This document shows, piece by piece, positions 42,052 to 49,824 of a DNA stretch of 64,000 nt. How positions within the stretch are numbered: position 1 is the first letter of the stretch; each line of letters opens with the position of its first letter. A program made the position numbers and the translations under genes. Below the pieces are notes generated by a model, which was given only the letters and a program-made list of their open reading frames with translations, did not search any database and had not been told where the DNA came from. Origin of the DNA: Myxococcus stipitatus DSM 14675 (GTDB taxonomy: Bacteria > Myxococcota > Myxococcia > Myxococcales > Myxococcaceae); the NCBI RefSeq assembly GCF_000331735.1, contig NC_020126.1, positions 3,038,001-3,102,000 on the forward strand. The letters run 5' to 3'.

Positions 42052-42714
42052 ATGAAGAAGACCGGCAAGCGCGAAGCACTTTCGAGGACACGCATCCTCC
42101 AGACAGCCCTCGCCCTCGTGGACCGCGAAGGACTGGAGTCGGTGTCGATGCGGCGGGTGGGGGAGGAGCTGGGGGTGGAGGCGATGTCGCTCTACAACCA
42201 TGTGGCCAACAAGGCGGCCATCCTCGACGGCATCTTCGAGGCGGTCCTCGCCGAGCTGCCGCCCCTGGAGCCCGCCTCCACCTGGCAGGGGACGCTGCGA
42301 GAGCGGGCGCACGCCCTGCGCTCCACGCTCCGCGCGCATCCGAATGTGCTGCCGCTCTTCTCCACGCGCCCCGCGGTGACGCCCGCCTCCATCATCCATG
42401 TCGAGCAGGCGCTCGGGTTCTTGATGGAGGCGGGGTTCTCCCTCCGGGATGCGGTGAGCTCGTTCCAGGTCGTCTTCTCGTTCGTGGTCGGACACTCAGT
42501 GACCAGCTACCTGCCGACCCGGCCGGACGAAGACTCGTCCCCCGCATATGAGCGCCTGAGCGAAGCGGACTTCCCTCGGATGCGCGCGCTGGCGCGGCTG
42601 GAGGGGCGCCGCGATGTCGAAGAGGAGTTCCAGTTCGGACTGGAGACGATGTTCGTCGGGCTCACCGCGAGCCTCTCGCCGAAGCGAGGCAAGCCGCGAA
42701 GCCCCGCTCCGTGA
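42052..42714 (+). CDS. TetR/AcrR-family transcriptional regulator
   Basis: A 220-residue regulator. The DNA-binding domain is at residues 12-58: SRTRILQTALALVDREG, SMRRVGEELGVEAMSLYNHV, a typical TetR helix-turn-helix. The C-terminal part is a TetR_C-type ligand domain. GGGAGG lies 6 nt before the ATG. Divergent transcription and the palindrome in between suggest that it represses the radical SAM gene and itself, with an unknown inducer. Confidence 0.86.
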   Translation: MKKTGKREALSRTRILQTALALVDREGLESVSMRRVGEELGVEAMSLYNHVANKAAILDGIFEAVLAELPPLEPASTWQGTLRERAHALRSTLRAHPNVLPLFSTRPAVTPASIIHVEQALGFLMEAGFSLRDAVSSFQVVFSFVVGHSVTSYLPTRPDEDSSPAYERLSEADFPRMRALARLEGRRDVEEEFQFGLETMFVGLTASLSPKRGKPRSPAP

Positions 42715-42806
42715 TGGAACGATGATGGAACCCGGAGCCGCGGGTGCGTCGCGAGGCCCGGGGTGTCTGGATGATGGCCACCTCTCGAAGCTCCGAGGTG
42801 GTCTTC

Positions 42807-44897
42807 ATGAACACAGTCATTGCCCGGCTGTCGTGCGGGCTCCTGGTGTTGCTGGCCTCACAGGCACTCGCTCAGAGCAGCACCCTCCTGGGCACCGTCA
42901 TCGATGTCCAGAGCCGCCAGCCCGTCGCTGATGTGGTGGTCACCGTGACGTCCCCCACTCTCCAGGGGGAGAAGAGCGCCGTCACCGATGCACGGGGCGA
43001 GTACCGCATCCCCCAGCTTCCTCCGGGGGTGTATGTGCTTCGGTTCGAGAAGGAGTCGTACAAGCCCTACGCGCGCTCCGACGTGCAACTGCGGCTCAAC
43101 CGCACCATCCGCGTCAACGTCGAGTTGCTCCCTGAATCGCTGAGCGAGGTGGTGGAGATTGTCGGCGCTCCTGCTCGAATCGGTGTGGGGTCTACGACCA
43201 CGGGCGTCAATGCAGACCAGGAGTTCATCAGGCGGGGACCGAGCGCTCCGCCCCGTTCCTCCTTCGAGGCGCTGACCCGACTGGCGCCGGGCGGCCAGTC
43301 CGATTCGTCCGGTGTGGCCATCGCGGCGGAGAGCATCGTGTCGGTCGCGCCATCCCAGTACAACCTCTCCCCCGCCATGCCTGGCATGTCGATGACGCTG
43401 CGGCTGCACCCGCTCCCCGCGCAGCAGGAGCCCCGTCCGCCTCCGCGCCGCGAGCCGATGACCCGCGAGCGCTTCTCCGCGATGTACTTCAAGGGGTACG
43501 GGGTGAACCCCACGGTGAACCCGAAGGACGAGCGCTTCTCCACGTTCTCGGTGGATACGGATACGGCCTCATACTCGCTCACGCGCGGCTATCTGAATCG
43601 CCAGGTCATGCCCGATGAGCGCGCCGTGCGCGTGGAGGAGTTCGTCAACACCTTCGACTATGGCTATGCCGACTCGAAGGACGCGCCCTTCGGCATCCAT
43701 GTGGAGGGCTTTCCCTCTCCCGTGCGCAAGGGCTTCCAGGTGCTGCGCATCGGCGTGAAGGCGCGCGAGGTGCCCGCGGCCCAGCGCAAGTCCAGTCACC
43801 TGGTCTTCGTCATCGACGTGTCTGGCTCGATGGAGGCGGAGAACCGCTTGGGGCTGGTGAAGCAGGCCCTGCGCCTGCTGGTGATGGAGCTGGACGAGCG
43901 GGACCGGGTGTCGCTCGTCGTGTATGGCTCGGAGGCCCGGCAGGTGCTGCCGCCCACGAGTGCGCTCGAGAAGGGCCGGCTGTTGAGCGCCATCGATGGA
44001 CTCCGCACGGAGGGCTCGACCAATGCCGAGGCGGGGCTGTCGCTGGGATATCGCATCGCCGTCGAGCACCTGCGCGACGGGGGCATCAACCGCGTCATCC
44101 TCTGCTCGGATGGAGTGGCGAACGTGGGGGTCTCCGACGCGGATGGCATCTGGGCCCAGGTGAAGTCCCTCGCGGCCCGAGGCATCACCTTGTCCACGGT
44201 GGGCTTCGGCATGGGCAACTACAATGACGTCCTGATGGAGCGGCTGTCCCATGTGGGCGAGGGGAACTACGCCTATGTGGACGACTTGAAGGAGGCCCAC
44301 CGCGTCTTCGTGCGCGACCTCACGGGGACGCTCCAGGTGGTGGCCAAGGACGTGAAGCTCCAGGTGGAGTTCGACCCGGAAGCGGTCGAGCTGTACCGGC
44401 TGCTCGGCTACGAGAACCGCGCGCTGACGGCGGAGCAGTTCCGTGATGACCAGGTGGACGCGGGCGAGGTGGGGGCGGGCCACTCCGTGACGGCGCTCTA
44501 CGAAGTGAAGCCGCGAGAAGACGCTCGGACGCTGGGCACGCTGCGCATCCGCTACAAGGCGCCGGAGGGGGGCGCCTCGAAGGAGCTGGCGACACCGATG
44601 TCCGCGGCCTCGCTGCGTCCGAGCTTCGCCCAGGCCCGGGAGTCCACGCGACTGGCCTATGTGGCCTCCGCCTTCGCGGAGAAGCTTCGAGGCTCGTACT
44701 GGACGCGGCCTCTGACCTACGACGTCCTGCTCGAGTTGTGGGGCGGCGTGGGCTTGGAGTTGAGGCAGCGTGCGGACGTGAGCGAGCTGGGCGAGCTCAT
44801 CCGCAAGGCCAGCGGCCTGGACCGTCGCGTGGACCCGTTCGAGGACTTTGCTCCCGTGAAGAGCATGGACTTCGACCGGGCACCCTCGGGGGCCTGA
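42807..44897 (+). CDS. Secreted von Willebrand factor A protein with CarboxypepD_reg-like N-terminus (YfbK type)
   Basis: A 696-residue exported protein (signal MNTVIARLSCGLLVLLASQALA). Residues 25-110 form a carboxypeptidase-regulatory-like beta domain (GTVIDVQSRQPVADV, LPPGVYVLRFEKESY), followed by a short TonB-plug-like segment (EVVEIVGAPARIGVGSTT). Residues about 217-330 are the vWF-A-associated N-terminal part, and the vWA domain carries an intact MIDAS DVSGS (337-341). The C-terminal 180 residues match the DUF3520-type region of YfbK proteins. It probably binds metal and protein partners at the cell surface. Start: GAGGTGG about 7 nt upstream. Single gene, ending 53 bp before the IS left end. 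Confidence 0.85.
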   Translation: MNTVIARLSCGLLVLLASQALAQSSTLLGTVIDVQSRQPVADVVVTVTSPTLQGEKSAVTDARGEYRIPQLPPGVYVLRFEKESYKPYARSDVQLRLNRTIRVNVELLPESLSEVVEIVGAPARIGVGSTTTGVNADQEFIRRGPSAPPRSSFEALTRLAPGGQSDSSGVAIAAESIVSVAPSQYNLSPAMPGMSMTLRLHPLPAQQEPRPPPRREPMTRERFSAMYFKGYGVNPTVNPKDERFSTFSVDTDTASYSLTRGYLNRQVMPDERAVRVEEFVNTFDYGYADSKDAPFGIHVEGFPSPVRKGFQVLRIGVKAREVPAAQRKSSHLVFVIDVSGSMEAENRLGLVKQALRLLVMELDERDRVSLVVYGSEARQVLPPTSALEKGRLLSAIDGLRTEGSTNAEAGLSLGYRIAVEHLRDGGINRVILCSDGVANVGVSDADGIWAQVKSLAARGITLSTVGFGMGNYNDVLMERLSHVGEGNYAYVDDLKEAHRVFVRDLTGTLQVVAKDVKLQVEFDPEAVELYRLLGYENRALTAEQFRDDQVDAGEVGAGHSVTALYEVKPREDARTLGTLRIRYKAPEGGASKELATPMSAASLRPSFAQARESTRLAYVASAFAEKLRGSYWTRPLTYDVLLELWGGVGLELRQRADVSELGELIRKASGLDRRVDPFEDFAPVKSMDFDRAPSGA

Positions 44898-44949
44898 GCG
44901 GTCTCGCCACGGGGCCCCAGGGCTCCCGACGCGAATCCTCGATGGCGAG

Positions 44950-44980
44950 CCTCAACCGAGGGTCGTGATTCGCGATCAGG
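44950..44980 (+). repeat. Left terminal inverted repeat of the IS630 element
   Basis: Imperfect match to the reverse complement of 46145-46174, strongest over the shared core TCGTGA near 44963-44968. It overlaps the first codons of the longest transposase frame, so the true protein start is likely further in. Confidence 0.65.
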
Positions 44981-45672
44981 TTGAGGGCAGGCAGGCGCGA
45001 GGGGTGCGGGAAGAGAGAGCAGGGGCACCTCTCGTTCGGCTCTGTGTGCGCAGAAGACCTGAGAGCGAGAAGGCCCTGCCCGAGGGCAAAGGTAGGCAGT
45101 GGTTGAAGAGAAAGCAGCGGCAAGCGCTGCTTCGGTGGGCAGTCCGGAGTGGCTGCCCGCTCACCTACCGCCGATGCATGGCGGTGGCGGCGGTGGGACG
45201 AGGTGCCTCGTGCCACGCCGTCGCCCGGGCCATGGAGTGCGCGACCTCGGCGGTGGTGAGTGCGGTGCGTCGCTACCAGGAGGGAGAGCGACAGGCCCTT
45301 CGGGACAGGCGAGAGAGCAACGGGCGACGCAAGGTAGACAACCGGTTCCGCGAGCGGCTGGTGCGAGTCCTGGAGGGGACGCCCGAGGATTGGGGCTGGT
45401 GTCGTCCGACGTGGACGAGGGAGTTGCTGTGTCAGGAGCTGGCGCGCCGAGGACTGGTGCGCGTGTCGGTGGCCACCATGGGGCGCACCCTCGCCTCGCT
45501 CGGCGCGCGGCTCAAGGCGGCCAAGCCCATCGTCGAGTGTCCCTGGCCCGGGTGGAGGCGACGCCGGCGGCTCCACGAGTTGAAGTGGCTCGAGGTGTAC
45601 GGCCCATCCAGGGAGCCCGTTCTCCACGTGGACGAAGTCGACATTCCATCTCCATCCCAAGGTGGGACGTGA
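44965..45672 (+). CDS. IS630 transposase, N-terminal part (orfA)
   Basis: 235 codons containing the HTH region (VARAMECATSAVVSAVRRY), the Arg-rich linker and the first catalytic Asp of the DDE domain in VLHVDEVDI. It stops right after DEVDI. Comparison with the IS630 consensus (DEVDIH.HPKVG) shows that the next residues continue in the +1 frame, where H-L-H-P-K-V-G is encoded. So a +1 shift (skipping one C near 45650) rebuilds a complete transposase. The upstream start is uncertain because the frame begins in the inverted repeat. Confidence 0.7.
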   Translation: MIRDQVEGRQARGVREERAGAPLVRLCVRRRPESEKALPEGKGRQWLKRKQRQALLRWAVRSGCPLTYRRCMAVAAVGRGASCHAVARAMECATSAVVSAVRRYQEGERQALRDRRESNGRRKVDNRFRERLVRVLEGTPEDWGWCRPTWTRELLCQELARRGLVRVSVATMGRTLASLGARLKAAKPIVECPWPGWRRRRRLHELKWLEVYGPSREPVLHVDEVDIPSPSQGGT

Positions 45673-46375
45673 CGAGTGCCTGCCTGGGCACAGGCGAGTG
45701 GTGGTGGCCCCCGGCAACAACCAGAAGCGCTGCCTGGCTGGAGCTCTCAATGTCCGCACGGGAAGACTGACGTGGGTGGAGGGAAGGAGCAAATCCAGCG
45801 CCCTCTTCATTGAGCTTCTCTGGCGCCTGGCGGGTGCCTATCGACGCGCTCGCCGCATCCACCTCGTCCTCGACAACGCCGCCGTCCACTCCAGCAGGAA
45901 GACGCGCAAGGTGCTCGCGCAGCTCGGCAGGCGATTCGTCCTGCACTTCCTGCCGCCGTACTGCCCTCAGGGCAATCGCATCGAGCAGGTGTGGCTCGAC
46001 CTGCACGCCAACGTCACCCTCAATCATTGCTGCCGCACCAGGGACCGGCTCATGGCTCGGGTGCATGCCTGCCTCGCCGCTCGCTCCGCCGAGTGTTCCT
46101 CCAGTCCATCCGTGCGCCGCGCCGACCTCAGGCTCAGCCTGAGGCCGGACGAGATTCACGATCCTTGGCTTAGGGGCTGCCCCGCGCGCTCTGCTCATGC
46201 ACGCGGGCCTGCTCCTCGTGGTTCAGCGTGCGATGGGCCTGGGCCAGCGCCCGGTGTGCGCGAGGGGTGTCCGCGACGCGCTTCAGGGCTTCCTCGAGTG
46301 AGGGCAGCGCCTCGGCCGCGCGGCCGAGCTCGACGAGGACCTCGCCCAGCTCCAGCCTCGTGTCGCCCGAAGTAG
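45662..46375 (+). CDS. IS630 transposase, C-terminal part (orfB)
   Basis: This frame carries the rest of the DDE domain: the second Asp in IHLVLDNAAVH and the Glu in PPYCPQGNRIEQVWLDLH, the standard IS630 spacing. A GTG at 45662 could start it alone, but its sequence starts in mid-domain. It therefore probably depends on frameshifting from orfA or is a broken transposase. The frame runs past the right inverted repeat to 46375, antisense to the neighbouring gene; the last about 65 codons are therefore unlikely to be part of the original protein. Confidence 0.65.
   Translation: MGRDECLPGHRRVVVAPGNNQKRCLAGALNVRTGRLTWVEGRSKSSALFIELLWRLAGAYRRARRIHLVLDNAAVHSSRKTRKVLAQLGRRFVLHFLPPYCPQGNRIEQVWLDLHANVTLNHCCRTRDRLMARVHACLAARSAECSSSPSVRRADLRLSLRPDEIHDPWLRGCPARSAHARGPAPRGSACDGPGPAPGVREGCPRRASGLPRVRAAPRPRGRARRGPRPAPASCRPK
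46145..46174 (-). repeat. Right terminal inverted repeat of the IS630 element
   Basis: Mate of 44950-44980. It contains the TAA (46172-46170 on the minus strand) that ends the neighbouring membrane-TPR gene. Confidence 0.65.
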
Positions 46376-47999
46376 GGGTCAGGTGTGCCGCCACCTGGAA
46401 GGACGCGAGCGCCGCCTCCTTCTCACCCAGCCGTCTGTGCGCGAGGCCCAGGATGAAGTGGAACCCGGAGGCATCTGGATGCGCGCGCACCGCCGTCATC
46501 ATGAGCTCCCGTGCCTGGGCCGGCCGGCCCGCCTCCACATACGCTCGCGCGAGCTGACTCGCGGCGTTCAGGTGCTCGGGATGGAGCATGCGCGCACGCT
46601 CCAGGGCGAGGATGGCCTCCTCCACCTCGCCCGCACGCAGCAGGGCCTCACCCAACTGGACGAGTGGCGTCACCGCTCCAGGCGAGGACTCCACCGCGTT
46701 CACCCACAGGGTCACGTCGCTCTGCCACGTCTCCATCTGAGCCTCCGTCCGCGCGGTGGCCCCCAGGAACACGACCAGCCCGAGCGTCCACGCGACCGCG
46801 GGGCGCGCAAGCTTCGTCAGCGGGCCCCAGGCGCAAGCCGCGAGCAGACAGAATCCCGCGGAGGGCAAGTACAGGTATCGCTCCGCCACCGCGCTCTCGC
46901 TCAGCGCGCGGAGGTGGAGGGCGGGCAGGAGGGGCAGTGTCAGCCACGCGAGGCCCAGCCACGCGGCTGGTGCTCGCCGGCGGAGCAGGACGAGCCCGGC
47001 GCCCATTCCAATTGCCACCGCGACTCCCGCGAGCACCCGACCGGCGAGCACCGAGGTCGCTGGCTCGAACGGATGGAAGACGCTCAGCACGGCGGGCCAC
47101 GAGAGGAGGCTCACGTGGTGGGCCAGCAGGGGGAAGACATTGAGGAAGGCGATGTCACGCGGGACCGTGTCCCAGCCACTGTTCACGCTGGCCCAGCCCA
47201 CCGCGTTGAGCCGGAGCACGGCGTAGAGCAGCACCGCCGCGCCGAGCGGCCCGAAGCGCAAGGCCCGCTCCCGCCACACGCTCGCGTGTGCCGAGCCCGT
47301 CGCCATCAACTCCCACGCGGCCAGCATGGGCAGGAGCATCACCGCCGGCTCCTTGAAGAGTGCCGCTACCAGCCACAGCGCCGCCCCCGCCATGGCACGG
47401 AGCGGTGTCAGGGGGCGCGTGGTGAGCAGCCACAGCATGCCAAGTCCCGCCGTTGCCGCGGACATGTCCATGAGCGCGCTCACCCACGCCACAGCCTCCA
47501 CGTGGACAGGGTGGACGGCGAAGAGCAGCCCCGCGGCGAGCGCCGTGGCCACCGAGCCCGCGCTCATGCGCCGAGCCAGCGCCCACACCGTCAGCGACGC
47601 CGTGGCGTGCAGCAGGACAGGGGCCAGGTGGTAGGCCCACGTCGCCATGCCCGCGACGCCGTGGATGACCATCAGGAGGACATGCACGAGGGGCCGGTAG
47701 AAGGCCTGGCTTCCCTCGGCGTTCGGGACGAAGCCGAAGAGCTGCTGCGTGAAGATGTCCCCCAGCCACGCGGGAGAGCGAATCCAGGGGTTGGCCTCCA
47801 CGAGTGGGAAGTCGTCATAGACGAAGCCCAGCCCCAGCGCCGGGGCGTACACGGTGAGCGCCGCCAACACGACGAGCGTGGCCTGGATGCTGGGGCGGAG
47901 CGGGGGCGCCTCGGGCTCCACGTCTCCTCCAGTCGAGGTGCCTCCAGGCGGAGTCAGGGGGGCGGAGGGGGACGGGCTGGATGGGGAGGGTGAGGACAT
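46170..47999 (-). CDS. TMTC-like multi-pass membrane protein with C-terminal TPRs
   Basis: A 609-residue protein. After a Pro/Ser-rich cytoplasmic start there are about ten hydrophobic helices in the style of dolichyl/polyprenyl-phosphate-mannose glycosyltransferases. They include the early GFVYDDFPLVEANPWI loop (Asp-Asp as in TMTC/PMT-type enzymes) and AVHPVHVEAVAWV. The last 180 residues are TPRs (for example HLNAASQLARAYVEAGRPAQ, ASGFHFILGLAHRRLGEKEA). A role in O-mannosylation of exported proteins is inferred. The stop codon lies inside the right inverted repeat of the IS630 element, so the original C-terminus may be slightly truncated. No ribosome binding site is visible before the ATG. 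Confidence 0.8.
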   Translation of the reverse strand: MSSPSPSSPSPSAPLTPPGGTSTGGDVEPEAPPLRPSIQATLVVLAALTVYAPALGLGFVYDDFPLVEANPWIRSPAWLGDIFTQQLFGFVPNAEGSQAFYRPLVHVLLMVIHGVAGMATWAYHLAPVLLHATASLTVWALARRMSAGSVATALAAGLLFAVHPVHVEAVAWVSALMDMSAATAGLGMLWLLTTRPLTPLRAMAGAALWLVAALFKEPAVMLLPMLAAWELMATGSAHASVWRERALRFGPLGAAVLLYAVLRLNAVGWASVNSGWDTVPRDIAFLNVFPLLAHHVSLLSWPAVLSVFHPFEPATSVLAGRVLAGVAVAIGMGAGLVLLRRRAPAAWLGLAWLTLPLLPALHLRALSESAVAERYLYLPSAGFCLLAACAWGPLTKLARPAVAWTLGLVVFLGATARTEAQMETWQSDVTLWVNAVESSPGAVTPLVQLGEALLRAGEVEEAILALERARMLHPEHLNAASQLARAYVEAGRPAQARELMMTAVRAHPDASGFHFILGLAHRRLGEKEAALASFQVAAHLTPTSGDTRLELGEVLVELGRAAEALPSLEEALKRVADTPRAHRALAQAHRTLNHEEQARVHEQSARGSP

Positions 48000-48111
48000 G
48001 GCGCGGTGCGAGCATGCCGTGGGATGGCGCCCGAGACCATCCCGCTGGCCAACCCAGCGAACGCCTGCCCTCCTGTCTTGCCCGTGGAGAGGCCAGTACA
48101 GGGACGTGGTG

Positions 48112-48300
48112 GCCCCAAGCGGGCGATCCGCCCCTTCTCCAATGCAATCCAGAGCGCGCCATCCGGGCCCAGCGTCAGACCGCGTGGCTCGGAGGCGGAC
48201 GTCGGAAGCTCATTCAGTTGAATCTCTCCGGTCCCGTGAGGTGGTCCACGCGGTTGCCGCCCCATTCGGTGAACGAGGACGTCCATTCGTCGCCTGTCGT
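48112..48300 (-). pseudogene. Remnant of a virginiamycin-B-lyase-like (Vgb) protein
   Basis: In the minus-strand frame, FTEWGGNRVDHLTG appears and stops. One frame over, the reading continues GEIQLNELPTSASEPRG, LTLGPDGALWIALEKGRIARLG. Together they form a typical Vgb blade pair ('WFTE..GN(R/K)IGR(I/L)...G.I.E...P...P.GI..GPDGALW'). The frameshift and missing ends show a decayed copy. It occupies the 439-bp gap 48000-48438, in which no other gene is seen. Confidence 0.5.
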
Positions 48301-48438
48301 GTTCCCAGCGCGCGGTTCGCCTCCGGGCCTCTGCATGCTGGGCTCGGAATGAGCTCGCCGCAGCGAGGCACGTGCAATGGGGTTCTCATCCACGAGTCGG
48401 ACGTGTCGAAGGGCTGTGCGCACCCGGCTCCCGACGCG

Positions 48439-49782
48439 TCAGGGCTGGGCGGAGAGGACCAGGGAGAAGGGGTGTCGCTCATTGTCCCGGAGGTCCGGGT
48501 CATAGGGGCCGGTGGGCATGACGGTGACGATGAGCGTCCGCGTCGTGCCCCCGGCGAAGCGCAGGAGCGTGGGGCCAGCGGCCAGGTCCAGCGTCTCCCC
48601 ATCCGAGTCAGGTGTCAGCCCCGGCACGGCCTGGACCACGAAGCGGCGTCCCGCGTTGGCCGGAGCCTCCAGCGCCACATAGACGGCGTCTGGAGTCTCC
48701 GCGCCCTTGCGCAGGGAGAGGTAGCTGCTGCCCAGCATCATCGGTGCGTCCCGCGTGACAGCCAGCGTGCCGGGCCGTGCCTCCGCGTCCACGGCCAGCG
48801 CGAGCTTCGCGGCCCGGAGGTTCTCCAGCCCGTCCCGGAAGTGGCGGAAGTGCCGGTCATCGACGTGGTCCCCTGTGTACCAGCGCCAGCGCGAGAACTC
48901 CGGAACGGTGTCGACATAGTGGGAGCCCTGGCTCGCCAGCAGGTCATCGAGTGCGTCCGCGAAGTCCGGCTCGTTCAGCGACGGGTCATTCTCCGCGCTC
49001 GCTGGGTTTCGGGACCCCCGCCACATCCGTGACAGGAATTGTGGCTGCCCGTCGAAGAAGCGGTCCTTCAGGTAGAGCAGGTAGAGGGACGCGCCATACA
49101 TGTACCAGGTCTCGTAGCCGTCGTCGTAGTCGAGCGACCAGTCCGGATGCGCCTGGAACTCGTCGAGGTAGGTCTTGATGTAGCGATTCGCATACACCTG
49201 GTCGGTGAAGACGGCGGACATCTCGAAGGTGTGGGGCGACTCGAACCAGTCGTCCGCCGCTTGCGACGCGTGCGCCATCTCGTGGACCACGGTCTCCTCG
49301 AGCTCCGGGCCGCCATAGGGGCCCCAGGCATCCACGACCATGAAGCCGCGTCTGTCATCCCAGGCGGTGCTGGAGTCACCCGACAGGACGTTCACCAGGC
49401 AACTGCGGTGCCCCTTCCAGACCAAGACGTCGAAGGACTCGTCGGGGCCACACTCACCTTGGTCCAGCAGTGCGGGCCGCATCCCGAGTTGGTGGACGTG
49501 GAAGTCCCAGCCTTTCTCGACCGCGGCCAGCACCCGCAGGGCCGTCTCCCGTTCGACCTCCTGGTAGTAGTGGACCAGGACGGGGAGCCGCTCGGAGCGC
49601 ACGGCATGGGGGAACATCGTGTCGAAGTCCGCGCGCCCGCAGATGGGCGTGCCCTCGGCCAGCGGGTGGGTGTAGTCCGGGGGCGCTGGCTCGTCGGAAG
49701 AGGCGCAGCCCGCGAGGACCCCGCCCAAGGCCGCGAGCAGCACTCCCCGAACCCCGTACGGCGGAAAGCCAGGGCTCCCCAT
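48439..49782 (-). CDS. Zinc metalloprotease-like lipoprotein
   Basis: A 447-residue lipoprotein (signal ending GGVLAGC). The motif VVHEMAHASQ (HEXXH) with a following Glu in the ESPHTFEMSAVF region fits a gluzincin-type zinc peptidase. A WYMYGASLYLLYL helix further on also resembles such enzymes. The C-terminal 130 residues form a beta-rich domain (for example GRRFVVQAVPGLTPDSDG) with features of pre-peptidase C-terminal domains. It is probably an exported peptidase. It is followed upstream at 42 bp by the unassigned 595-residue gene on the same strand, so they may be cotranscribed. Confidence 0.8.
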   Translation of the reverse strand: MGSPGFPPYGVRGVLLAALGGVLAGCASSDEPAPPDYTHPLAEGTPICGRADFDTMFPHAVRSERLPVLVHYYQEVERETALRVLAAVEKGWDFHVHQLGMRPALLDQGECGPDESFDVLVWKGHRSCLVNVLSGDSSTAWDDRRGFMVVDAWGPYGGPELEETVVHEMAHASQAADDWFESPHTFEMSAVFTDQVYANRYIKTYLDEFQAHPDWSLDYDDGYETWYMYGASLYLLYLKDRFFDGQPQFLSRMWRGSRNPASAENDPSLNEPDFADALDDLLASQGSHYVDTVPEFSRWRWYTGDHVDDRHFRHFRDGLENLRAAKLALAVDAEARPGTLAVTRDAPMMLGSSYLSLRKGAETPDAVYVALEAPANAGRRFVVQAVPGLTPDSDGETLDLAAGPTLLRFAGGTTRTLIVTVMPTGPYDPDLRDNERHPFSLVLSAQP

Positions 49783-49824
49783 TCTGTTCCTTTCCGGTAG
49801 CGGACACCTCGGCGCGTGAGCGCG

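Larger units (their letters stand above)
44950..46174 (+). mobile_element. IS630-family insertion sequence
   Basis: About 1.2 kb with one transposase split in two frames. The ends carry imperfect inverted repeats: 44950-44980 and 46145-46174 match at most positions when one is reversed (shared core GG-TCGTGA-TC-CG). The left end contains an internal dyad (CCTCAACC at 44950 with GGTTGAGG at 44979), and a 9-bp palindrome CCTCAGGCT-C-AGCCTGAGG lies just inside the right end (46126-46144). A TA target duplication typical of IS630 is not clearly visible, so the exact boundaries are approximate. Confidence 0.75.

Noticed and set aside
44965-46375. Two independent genes instead of one frameshifted transposase
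   Set aside because: orfB begins in the middle of the DDE domain and orfA ends there; only together do they give the IS630 arrangement.
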